Part shown: piece after piece, positions 17,813 to 25,287 of the stretch
Layout of the letters: each line of letters begins with the position of its first letter
Position numbering within the stretch: the stretch's first letter is position 1
NCBI GenBank assembly: GCA_019114945.1
Contig: DXEN01000087.1
Span: 1-49,342, forward strand
Length of the DNA stretch: 49,342 nucleotides
From: Candidatus Parabacteroides intestinigallinarum
GTDB taxonomy: Bacteria > Bacteroidota > Bacteroidia > Bacteroidales > Tannerellaceae
Direction: 5' to 3'
Translations under genes and position numbers: made by a program
The notes under the pieces: model-generated
The model's database searches: none
Seen by the model: the letters and a program-made list of their open reading frames with translations, nothing else
Told to the model about the DNA's origin: nothing

Positions 17813-19672
17813 ATGAGAACATCCCATGTAAAGAAAATGCTTTGTGGCGGGGCGCTCGCGCTCGCCACGTGCCCGGTTTTCGCCCAGCAAGCGAACGATC
17901 CCTGCCTGATTATCCGGGCGGACGATATGGGCTCGTTCCATGCCGCCAACGTGGCGTGTATGGAAGCGTACAAGAATGGAGTGGAGACTTCGATCGAAGT
18001 CATGGTGGTCACCCCGTGGTTCCCGGAGGCGGTCCGGATGTTGCGGGAGAATCCGGGTATCGACGTAGGGTTGCACCTTACCTTCACGAGCGAGTGGGAT
18101 AACGTGAAATGGCGTCCCTTGACGCATTGTCCCAGCCTGACCGATAAGAATGGTTATTTCTTGCCCATGATGACGCCCAATCCCGCTTATCCGGGTTTGG
18201 CCATCACGGAGAACAAATGGGACTTGGCCGAGGTGGAGCGGGAGGCCCGGGCACAGATCGAGTTGGCGTTGCGGAATATCCCGTGGATTAGCCACGTGTC
18301 CGGTCATATGGGCGCTACGGGTTTCGCTCCGGAAGTGGTAGCGTTGATGAAGCGGCTCGCGGAAGAGTACGATTTGCCGATGATCGATCGTGTCGGCGCG
18401 ATGGAGGAGTACGATTTCTCGTATCGGGGCTATGATGGCCCTTCGAGGACTCCCGCCGAGAAGGAGGCCAGTTTCCTCCGGATGCTGGATAAGCTGGAAT
18501 CCGGCGAACGGTATATGTTTATCGATCATCCGGCGTTGGATAACGATGAGATGCGTACCGTGGGTCATATCGGTTACGAGCATGTAGCGGCCGACCGGCA
18601 AGGCGTGACCGACTTGCTGACGAGCGACCGGGTGAAACAGGCGTTGCGGGAGAAAGGAATCAAGCTGATTAGTTATAACGACCTGACGAAGTCGCTTCCC
18701 CGCGGCGAGTCGTCGAAAGCGATGGACAAAGCGTTCGATAAGTATCTGAAAGCCGTGGCCGACGCGGGGCAGGACCTGCACAGCATCATGATCGTACAGC
18801 GGGGGAAGGTCATTAAGGAACGATGGCTGGGCGAGGGGGCCTGGAACAAGCCGCATGTATTGAACTCCGTAAGCAAGACCTTTACGGCTACCGCGGTAGG
18901 TTTTGCCGTGGCCGAGGGGAAGTTGCGGTTGACGGATAAGGTGATTTCCTTCTTCCCGGATCAGTTGCCGGCCGAGATATCGCCGAACTTGGAGAAGCTG
19001 GAAGTGCGTCATTTGCTCACGATGTCGTCCGGTCACGACGTAGATCCGACACCTTTGACGCGAGGCGAGGATAGCCAGGAGCTTGATTGGGTACGGACCT
19101 TCCTTGCCGCGCCGTTGACGCACGAGCCGGGTACTTTCTTCGTGTATAATAGTTTGGGCACTTATATGCTTTCCGCTATCGTGCAGAAGGTAACGGGTGA
19201 GAAAGTAATCGATTATCTTTATCCTCGCTTATTCCGTCCGTTGGGCATTGTCGGGGCTACCTGGCAAGAGAGTCCGCAAGGTATCAATTGCGGCGGTTGG
19301 GGTTTGTATCTGAAGACGGAGGATTTGGCGAAGATGGGCCAACTCTTCTTGCAAAAAGGAACATGGAACGGCAAGCGGTTGCTTCCCGAGAGCTGGATAG
19401 ACGAGGCTACCCGCTCGCATATCGCTTCCCTTCCCGCCGGTACCCGTAGGGAAGAGCTAACCATCAAGCCGAAGGATAGCGATTGGCTACAAGGCTATGG
19501 TTATCAAATGTGGCGATGCCGACACGACGCGGTACGTGCCGACGGGGCGAATGGGCAATATATCATTATCTTGCCGGAGCAAGAGGCCGTGATCGCCATG
19601 ACCGCTAACATTGGCGATATGCAGGCCGAGATTAATCTGGTATGGAAATATCTGCTGCCCGCGTTGCGGTAG
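17813..19672 (+). CDS. Exported fusion: ChbG/YdjC-type deacetylase + serine beta-lactamase-like hydrolase
   Basis: A 619-residue two-domain protein with a signal peptide (about 1-25, FAQQ). Residues 29-295 match the YdjC/ChbG carbohydrate deacetylase family: metal-site D37-D38 (RADDMG), H88 (GLHLTF) and H161/H165 (HVSGHMG). Residues 320-619 are a class C beta-lactamase/penicillin-binding-like hydrolase with S352-x-x-K355 (SVSK) and DGANGQ as the third motif; the second motif reads YNS (445-447) rather than the usual YxN. A helical linker (about 296-318) joins them without a frame break. Likely periplasmic or surface sugar or peptide hydrolysis. It follows rseP by 37 bases, but a strong terminator closes it. 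Confidence 0.85.
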   Translation: MRTSHVKKMLCGGALALATCPVFAQQANDPCLIIRADDMGSFHAANVACMEAYKNGVETSIEVMVVTPWFPEAVRMLRENPGIDVGLHLTFTSEWDNVKWRPLTHCPSLTDKNGYFLPMMTPNPAYPGLAITENKWDLAEVEREARAQIELALRNIPWISHVSGHMGATGFAPEVVALMKRLAEEYDLPMIDRVGAMEEYDFSYRGYDGPSRTPAEKEASFLRMLDKLESGERYMFIDHPALDNDEMRTVGHIGYEHVAADRQGVTDLLTSDRVKQALREKGIKLISYNDLTKSLPRGESSKAMDKAFDKYLKAVADAGQDLHSIMIVQRGKVIKERWLGEGAWNKPHVLNSVSKTFTATAVGFAVAEGKLRLTDKVISFFPDQLPAEISPNLEKLEVRHLLTMSSGHDVDPTPLTRGEDSQELDWVRTFLAAPLTHEPGTFFVYNSLGTYMLSAIVQKVTGEKVIDYLYPRLFRPLGIVGATWQESPQGINCGGWGLYLKTEDLAKMGQLFLQKGTWNGKRLLPESWIDEATRSHIASLPAGTRREELTIKPKDSDWLQGYGYQMWRCRHDAVRADGANGQYIIILPEQEAVIAMTANIGDMQAEINLVWKYLLPALR

Positions 19673-19696
19673 CGCGGATAGGCGTCAGGAATAAGG

Positions 19697-19742
19697 GGAG
19701 TGTCAAATTTTTGGACAGCGGTGTCAAAAAATTTGACACTCC
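19697..19742 (+). terminator. Long perfect inverted repeat, probable terminator
   Basis: A perfect 16-bp stem (19697-19712 with 19727-19742; arms GGAGTGTCAAATTTTT and its complement) with a 14-base loop. The loop contains a third copy of GTGTCA. It sits 25 bases after the fusion gene and 52 bases before the sigma-54 promoter, so it may also insulate that promoter. Confidence 0.65.
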
Positions 19743-19793
19743 TCGCTTTTATGGATTTTTGTATCTCGCTAATCCTTAGTGATATATCTGTTT

Positions 19794-19810
19794 TGGCACG
19801 CTCTTTGCTT
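19794..19810 (+). promoter_or_regulatory. Sigma-54 (RpoN) promoter of the second export locus
   Basis: TTGGCACGCTCTTTGCT matches the -24/-12 consensus TGGCACG-N4-TTGC, with the invariant GG at 19795-19796 and GC at 19807-19808 separated by 10 bases. Expected transcription start is near 19820, giving a leader of about 26 bases. No TAnnTTTG box is seen in this gap. An RpoN-dependent activator must be encoded elsewhere; none is in the window. Confidence 0.82.
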
Positions 19811-19845
19811 CTGTTTCGGTAAAAAAGTAGAAAATATATTGAGCC

Positions 19846-21177
19846 ATGAGACAGATAGTAATGACAACCATGCTCGCTTTCGGCCTTGTCGCCTTCACGG
19901 AGGGACAGGAGAAGCGATGGACGTTGGACGATTGTATGCGTTATGCCGTGGAGAATAGTCCCTCGGTGAAGAAACAGGTTTACACCGCGGATACCTACCG
20001 GGCGGAACGAAACGCCGCCGTAGCCGCGTTCTTCCCTACCGCCTCCGCCACCGTGGGGGCGCAGTATAGCTTCGGCCGGTCGATCGACCCCGCGACGAAC
20101 GTCTACGAGAACACCTCCAACTTTAACAACGATTACGGATTGCAAACCACGATCCCCATCTTCACGGGCGGGCAACTCATCAATCAATGGTTGATGGCGA
20201 AGTCGAACCGCCGGATGGGTATCAACGACGTGCGGAAGGCGAAAGACGATATCGCCTTGAAAACGATGCAGGCCTATATGGACGTGGTGTATTACCAAGG
20301 CACCATCCGCATGGCGGAGGAGAAGCTGGAGGAGAGCCATCGCACGCTTTACAAGGCCCGCCGGCAGGAGGAGCTGGGTTTGAAAGGGAAGGCGGATGTC
20401 GCCCAGTTCGAGGCGCAAGTGGCCGCCGACGATTACGCCCTGACGCACCAGCGGAACTTGCTTAATACGGCGATGCTGACCTTGAAGGAGTCCATGAATT
20501 ATCCGGCGGACTTGACCTTGGAAGTGGATACCGCCCTTCCGGTGATTGAGGAGGTGCCGGAGCTGGAGAACGTAGCGGAGATTTTCGCCTACGCCTCGTG
20601 CGAGAACCCTACCGCCCTGCAAGCCGAGTACGAGTTGACGCGTAGCAAGTATGAGTACCGCATCGCCAAGGGACAATTGCTCCCGTCTATCTATTTCAAC
20701 GCCGGTATCTCGACCAGTTACTTCGAGAACCTGAAGTCCGAGACCTCGCCGACCGCTTTCCGCGAGCAATTCCGCAACAACCGGGGCGAGTATCTTTCCT
20801 TCAGTTTGAGTTTCCCGCTATTCGACGGATTGAGCCGGGTGACGAACGCCCGCCGGTATCGCAACAACTTACGGATTGCCCAGGAGACGCGTACGGAGGT
20901 GCTTCGCCAGTTGCGCACGGCGGTGGAGCAATCGGTGCTCGACCGCGAGGGCTACGCGAAGGAGGCGATCCAGATGGATAAGAAGGTTGATTCCGACGCG
21001 TTAGCCTACCGCGTCACGCTCCGGAAGTACGAGGAGGGCTTGATGAGCCCGCTCGACGTGCAGACCAGCGCCAACACCCTGTTGGAGTCGCGGGCGAACC
21101 TGCTCCAGAAACGGCTGATGTATCTGCTGAAAAGCAAGTTGGTGGATTATTATAAAGGAAAGCCGCTTTTTAATTGA
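19846..21177 (+). CDS. TolC-family outer-membrane efflux protein (second export locus)
   Basis: Outer-membrane channel, 443 residues, with a signal peptide (about 1-20) and the OEP opening WTLDDCMRYAVENSPSVKKQ. A FGRSIDPATN segment and two OEP repeats (about 25-220 and 235-440) are visible. It is the first gene after the sigma-54 promoter. Its stop codon (21175-21177) lies inside the first unit of a heptamer repeat, so the last residues are encoded at the edge of the repeat. The HlyD gene follows after 48 bases. Confidence 0.92.
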   Translation: MRQIVMTTMLAFGLVAFTEGQEKRWTLDDCMRYAVENSPSVKKQVYTADTYRAERNAAVAAFFPTASATVGAQYSFGRSIDPATNVYENTSNFNNDYGLQTTIPIFTGGQLINQWLMAKSNRRMGINDVRKAKDDIALKTMQAYMDVVYYQGTIRMAEEKLEESHRTLYKARRQEELGLKGKADVAQFEAQVAADDYALTHQRNLLNTAMLTLKESMNYPADLTLEVDTALPVIEEVPELENVAEIFAYASCENPTALQAEYELTRSKYEYRIAKGQLLPSIYFNAGISTSYFENLKSETSPTAFREQFRNNRGEYLSFSLSFPLFDGLSRVTNARRYRNNLRIAQETRTEVLRQLRTAVEQSVLDREGYAKEAIQMDKKVDSDALAYRVTLRKYEEGLMSPLDVQTSANTLLESRANLLQKRLMYLLKSKLVDYYKGKPLFN

Positions 21178-21200
21178 GAATTGAGAATTAAGAATTGAGA
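21173..21200. repeat. Heptanucleotide repeat, 4 units
   Basis: ATTGAGA, ATTGAGA, ATTAAGA, ATTGAGA, followed by a shortened unit. The first unit contains the TGA stop of the TolC gene, and the array ends 25 bases before the HlyD start. Confidence 0.8.
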
Positions 21201-21225
21201 ATGAGAATAACAAACTGAAAACGAT

Positions 21226-22476
21226 ATGGACATTCAATTGGAGAAAAAGAAAGGGTTGCGGAAAAAACATATTCCGTACGTGATAGGTGGGGCGTTGTTC
21301 GTCTTCTTGCTGGGATGGATTATCTTTGGCGACCATGCCGCCACCTTGCGGGTGGACGCGCGGAGCCTGACGGTCGGCGAGGTACGCCGCGACCAGTTTA
21401 ACGATTTTTTCCGGGTGGATGGGCAGGTACAGCCCATCACGGTGGTGCAGCTCAGTCCCGAGGAGGGAGGCATCGTGCAGGAGAAAGTGGTCGAGGAAGG
21501 CGCGACGGTGAAACGGGGCGACGTCATCGTACGCCTCTCCAACTCGAACCTCGATTTGGAGATATTGAACGCCGAGGCGGAACTGGCGGAGAAGCAGAAC
21601 CTGTTGCGCAATACGCAGGTGACGATGGAGCAGGACAAGCTGACGAACGAGACCGAGCGGGCGCAGTACGAGATCGATATGCGCCGGGCACGCCGCGCCT
21701 ACGAGCAGCAGAAGCAACTCTACGAGGAGGAGCTGGTGGCGAGGGAAGACTATCTGAAGGCGCAGGAGGATTACGACCTCGCCGCCCGGAAGTACGACTT
21801 GGTGGTGAAACGCCTGTACCAGGATTCCATCTCGCGCGGTATCCAGATGGAGGAGATGGAATTCAGCCTCGCCAATATGCGGCGTAATATCCAGCTCATC
21901 CACCAGCGTAAGGAGAACTTGAACGTCCGCTCGCAAATCGACGGGGAGCTGGGCTTGCTGGACGTGGTATTAGGGCAGAACATTACGCCGGGACAGATGA
22001 TCGGACAGATCAACGACCTCTCGGATTATAAGATTGAGGCGATGATTGACGAGCATTACATCGACCGCGTGCGGCCGGGATTGAGCGCTACCTTCGAGCG
22101 TCAGGGCGCTACCTTCGCCCTCACGGTGCGCAAGGTCTATCCCGAGGTGCGCGAGGGGAAGTTCCGTACCGATTTCGTCTTCACGGGCGAGCGGCCGGAT
22201 AATATCCGTAGCGGGCAGACGTATTATATCAACTTGGAGTTAGGGCAGCCCACCGAGAGCGTCATCATCCCGAAAGGCACCTTCTTCCAGAGCACGGGCG
22301 GTAGCTGGATTTTCGTACTCGACGCGGACGGGAAGCGGGCGTATCGTCGCCAAATCAAGATCGGCCGGCAGAACCCGCAGTACTACGAGGTGCTGGAAGG
22401 CTTGGAGCCGGGCGAGCGCGTCATCGTCTCCAACTACGAGAGCTATAAGGACAACGAGGTGTTGGTGTTGGAATAA
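21226..22476 (+). CDS. HlyD/MacA-type membrane fusion protein
   Basis: Periplasmic adaptor of 416 residues. One N-terminal membrane helix (about 14-33) is followed by a lipoyl half-domain with VVEEGATVKRGDVIVRL, a long charged coiled-coil hairpin (about 105-225), the second lipoyl half (DGELGLLDVVLGQNITPGQ), a beta-barrel and a membrane-proximal domain ending in LEPGERVIVSNYESY. It resembles adaptors that pair with FtsX/MacB-type permeases, two of which follow. The usual MacB-like ATPase gene between adaptor and permease is absent. Confidence 0.92.
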   Translation: MDIQLEKKKGLRKKHIPYVIGGALFVFLLGWIIFGDHAATLRVDARSLTVGEVRRDQFNDFFRVDGQVQPITVVQLSPEEGGIVQEKVVEEGATVKRGDVIVRLSNSNLDLEILNAEAELAEKQNLLRNTQVTMEQDKLTNETERAQYEIDMRRARRAYEQQKQLYEEELVAREDYLKAQEDYDLAARKYDLVVKRLYQDSISRGIQMEEMEFSLANMRRNIQLIHQRKENLNVRSQIDGELGLLDVVLGQNITPGQMIGQINDLSDYKIEAMIDEHYIDRVRPGLSATFERQGATFALTVRKVYPEVREGKFRTDFVFTGERPDNIRSGQTYYINLELGQPTESVIIPKGTFFQSTGGSWIFVLDADGKRAYRRQIKIGRQNPQYYEVLEGLEPGERVIVSNYESYKDNEVLVLE

Positions 22477-22493
22477 GGATTTCACATTCCATC

Positions 22494-22514
22494 AAATCAT
22501 AAATCATAAATCAT
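22494..22514. repeat. Heptanucleotide repeat AAATCAT, 3 units
   Basis: Three exact AAATCAT units plus a fourth altered unit (AAATAGG) lie just before the permease start at 22528, in its leader. The period is again 7 bp. Confidence 0.75.
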
Positions 22515-22527
22515 AAATAGGAATAGT

Positions 22528-24912
22528 ATGAAAAACATCGTTTTCGCGATTCGTTCGCTTTTCCAAAAAGGTCGGCACAACGTGATGAAGATAGTCTCGT
22601 TGGGTATCGGCCTCGCCGTGGGATTGGTATTGATAGCCAAGGTCTGCTTCGAGCGGAGTTATGATAATTTTTATCCCGATAGCGACCGTGTCTATCGGGT
22701 GCTTACCCTCATCACGGAAGATGGGAGTTCCAATGAGAATGGCAACACGTCGGGCGGTATTCCTATCGGTCTGCGCGACATGGTGCCGGAGATAGAGGCG
22801 GCTACGCGCTATACCGATTTTTCGAACGGGCCATTCACGATGACGGATACACGGTCGAAACTGAAGGCGGCTTTCGCCTTGGCGGACAGTAGCCTCTTCG
22901 ACGTGTTGCCCCGTCCCATGCTGGCGGGAGACGCGAAGGAGTGCCTGAGCCGTCCGTTATACGCCATCGTTTCCGACGAGTTGGCGGAGCGTATTGGCGG
23001 CGACGTGGTCGGTAAAACCTTCACGTTTGATTCGAACGAGGATGTCCCCATCACTATCGGAGGCGTTTTCAAGGCTTACCCGGAGAATTCCACGGTGGCG
23101 ATGGACGCGTACATCTCCTTGTCTTCCATCAAGACATTATGGGGATACGACGGTTCGATGAATTACATCGGTAACGACCGTTATCAGAGTTACATTAAGT
23201 TGCGTCCAGAAGCGGATATCGCTTCCGTGGAAGCCCGTATGCGGGGTTTCTTGGACAAGTACAGGCCGAAAGAACTCCGCGACAAGCTGCCTTATGAGAT
23301 TACTTATTTCTTTCGTCCGCTCGAACAGATTCACGCGGGCGACTCGGACGTGAAACGGATGGGCTATATGCTTTCCTTGATTGGTATCGCCTTGCTTTTC
23401 ACCGCCGTGATGAATTATTTGCTAATCGTGGTGTCCGGCCTCGTGGGACGAGCGAAGGAGATGGCGGTGCGGAAGAGTTACGGTGCTTCGGAGAGGAATA
23501 TCTATAGCTTGATTTTCAGCGAGGCGTTCGTACATCTGCTGCTCGCGGTGGCGATGGCGCTCCTGCTGTTGCTCGCCTTTCGCGAGACAGTCATCCGGAT
23601 GGTCGGTACCTCGCCGGAGGTGTTGCTCGTTTCCGGAGGGGCGATGTTGCTTGTGGTCTGCCTGCTGGTCTTGTTGGTGACGGGTTTGGTGCCCGGTTCG
23701 CTTTTCGCCCGTATTCCCGTGGCGGCGGCGTTCCGGAACTATCGGGAGTCACGGCGGTCGTGGAAATTGGGTTTGCTCTTCGTGCAGTTCGCCGCCGCCG
23801 CTTTCTTGGTGACGTTGCTGTTGGTCGTACACTTACAATATGATAAGATGGTAAATGATGACCCGGGCTATGACTACGATGAGCTGGCGGTCGCTTATCT
23901 GGAGGCGATTCCCGACACGACACGCCGACTCGCTATCGTAGAGGAGTTGCGACGTCTGCCGGATGTCGCCGGAGTGACGACCTGTACGTCGGTACCGCTT
24001 TTCGGTATGGGAGGAAACGATATCTCCTTGCCGGATGATGACCGGACGCTGTTGAACGTGTCGGACTTATATTATGCCGACGCGAACTTCCTTGAAGTCA
24101 TGGGTGTTCGGGTTATCGAGGGTACGGCGTTCAATCCGGGCTTGGCGGCGGACGAGGAGGTGATGCTCAGCCGCGAGGCGGCGGAGCGCCTGCGAAAGGT
24201 CGCGGGATGGGGAGATGAGAGCGTGGTGGGGAAATACATCCGCGAGACGGCGCACCACGGGCCGGACGACCCTGTCCGGCAGGCGCGTATCTGCGGCGTG
24301 TACGAGAATTTCCGTGTCGGGACAAGCGACTACGCCAGCCTCGCGACACCCAGTACGCTTTATTATAATCCCGTTCCGAGTAGTTGGCTGTACGTCCGTT
24401 TCCATAGGCTCACGCCCGAGGCGGTTAAGAGGGTCGAGGCGGTAATCGCCTCTATCGCGCCCGACAAGGATATCTCGCTATGGTCTTATGACCAGCAACT
24501 GGAGTTCGCGCAGCGTGATACCCGTCATTTCCGCGACGCCGTGCTGGCGGGAGGCATTGTCACGCTCCTGATTGTCTTCATCGGTCTGGTGGGTTATACG
24601 GCGGACGAGGTGAGCCGCCGCCGTAAGGAGATGGCTATCCGGAAAATCAACGGGGCCACGTCGGGCGAGGTGATCGCGCTTTTCCTGCGGGACGTGGCGC
24701 GTGTCGCCCTGCCCGCCATCTTGATGGGATGCCTTATCTCTTTCGTTGTCGCGCGGATTTGGCAACAGCAGTATGTCGAGAAGGCCTCGCTCGCGTGGTA
24801 CCTGTTCCTCGCCGGCGGCGTAGCGGTACTGGCGGTTATCGCCGCGGTATCTATATATAATGTATATAAAGCGGCGCGGGAAAATCCGGCGCTCAGCATA
24901 AAAACGGAATGA
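22528..24912 (+). CDS. FtsX/MacB-type ABC transporter permease
   Basis: A 794-residue inner-membrane permease. It has an N-terminal helix (about 25-43), a MacB-type periplasmic domain, three helices with an FtsX domain (about 285-400), a second periplasmic domain and a final FtsX block (about 670-785) with the GLVGYTADEVSRRRKEMAIR segment. The duplicated FtsX layout is typical of Bacteroidetes MacB-like permeases. No ATP-binding domain is fused or adjacent. The first ten codons (MKNIVFAIRS) are repeated at 24949, marking a lost paralogue. Confidence 0.9.
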   Translation: MKNIVFAIRSLFQKGRHNVMKIVSLGIGLAVGLVLIAKVCFERSYDNFYPDSDRVYRVLTLITEDGSSNENGNTSGGIPIGLRDMVPEIEAATRYTDFSNGPFTMTDTRSKLKAAFALADSSLFDVLPRPMLAGDAKECLSRPLYAIVSDELAERIGGDVVGKTFTFDSNEDVPITIGGVFKAYPENSTVAMDAYISLSSIKTLWGYDGSMNYIGNDRYQSYIKLRPEADIASVEARMRGFLDKYRPKELRDKLPYEITYFFRPLEQIHAGDSDVKRMGYMLSLIGIALLFTAVMNYLLIVVSGLVGRAKEMAVRKSYGASERNIYSLIFSEAFVHLLLAVAMALLLLLAFRETVIRMVGTSPEVLLVSGGAMLLVVCLLVLLVTGLVPGSLFARIPVAAAFRNYRESRRSWKLGLLFVQFAAAAFLVTLLLVVHLQYDKMVNDDPGYDYDELAVAYLEAIPDTTRRLAIVEELRRLPDVAGVTTCTSVPLFGMGGNDISLPDDDRTLLNVSDLYYADANFLEVMGVRVIEGTAFNPGLAADEEVMLSREAAERLRKVAGWGDESVVGKYIRETAHHGPDDPVRQARICGVYENFRVGTSDYASLATPSTLYYNPVPSSWLYVRFHRLTPEAVKRVEAVIASIAPDKDISLWSYDQQLEFAQRDTRHFRDAVLAGGIVTLLIVFIGLVGYTADEVSRRRKEMAIRKINGATSGEVIALFLRDVARVALPAILMGCLISFVVARIWQQQYVEKASLAWYLFLAGGVAVLAVIAAVSIYNVYKAARENPALSIKTE

Positions 24913-24920
24913 ACCCGGGA

Positions 24921-24948
24921 ATTTCAAATTTCAAATTTAAAATTTAAA
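24921..24948. repeat. Heptanucleotide repeat, 4 units, ending at a start codon
   Basis: ATTTCAA twice and ATTTAAA twice in an unbroken row, followed immediately by the ATG at 24949. It starts eight bases after the stop of the first FtsX-type permease. Confidence 0.75.
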
Positions 24949-24994
24949 ATGAAGAATATCGTTTTCGCGATTCGTTCGCTATTAAGGAAAGGGT
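24949..24994 (+). pseudogene. 5' remnant of a third FtsX-type permease
   Basis: The first 15 codons read MKNIVFAIRSLLRKG, against MKNIVFAIRSLFQKG at the start of the intact permease at 22528. The match stops exactly where the 40-bp array begins at 24995. The rest of the gene is missing, so this is a truncated copy. Reading on through the array gives a 78-residue ORF to 25185, probably not a real protein. Confidence 0.7.
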
Positions 24995-25180
24995 GCCGCG
25001 GCTCGCGGGAACGTTTCCCGAAGTGGGAAAACCCGCCGCGGCTCGCGGGACCGTTTCCCAAAGTGGGAAAGCTTGCCGCGGCTCGCGGGAACGTTTCCCG
25101 AAGTGGGAAAACCCGCCGCGGCTCGCGGGGCCGTTTCCCGAAGTGGGAAAGCTTGCCGCGGTTCGCGGGAACGTTTCCCG
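24995..25180. repeat. 40-bp tandem palindromic array, 4.65 copies
   Basis: Units start at 24995, 25035, 25075, 25115 and 25155 (the last cut at 26 bp). Two unit types alternate, ending AAAACCC or AAAGCTT, giving an 80-bp higher-order period. Each unit holds CCGCG-GCT-CGCGG, an imperfect GGGAA-CG-TTTCCC palindrome and TTTCCC-N5-GGGAAA, so the array could fold as a chain of hairpins. It has no stop codon in any of six frames, and 40 is not a multiple of 3. It is much more GC-rich than the flanks. Confidence 0.9.
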
Positions 25181-25190
25181 ATTAAAAATG

Positions 25191-25246
25191 GACAATTGAC
25201 GATTGACAATTGACGATTGACAATTGACAATTGACGATTGACAATT
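25191..25246. repeat. Heptanucleotide repeat, 8 units
   Basis: Eight units of GACAATT or GACGATT run from just after the 40-bp array. AAATCAT-type heptamers follow to about 25281, just before the permease start at 25288. Together with the array, this fills the 375-base gap between the two permeases. Confidence 0.85.
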
Positions 25247-25287
25247 TTGAAATCATAAATCATAAATTTGAAATCATAAATAAAGCA

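Noticed and set aside
20095-20104. ACGAACGTCT, resembling an Mpi-type recombination half-site
   Set aside because: It lies inside the TolC coding sequence, and no inverted partner was found within a plausible distance.
24949-25185. 78-residue coding ORF through the 40-bp array
   Set aside because: It is the start of a lost permease read into a repeat that is open in every frame; open frames here are not evidence for a gene.
24982-25263. Minus-strand ORFs of 83-93 residues over the same array
   Set aside because: They result from the absence of stops in the repeat and extend into heptamer repeats, with no protein-like features.
25231-25287. Longer N terminus for the second FtsX permease
   Set aside because: The extra 19 residues are translated heptamer repeats; the family-like start is ATG 25288.
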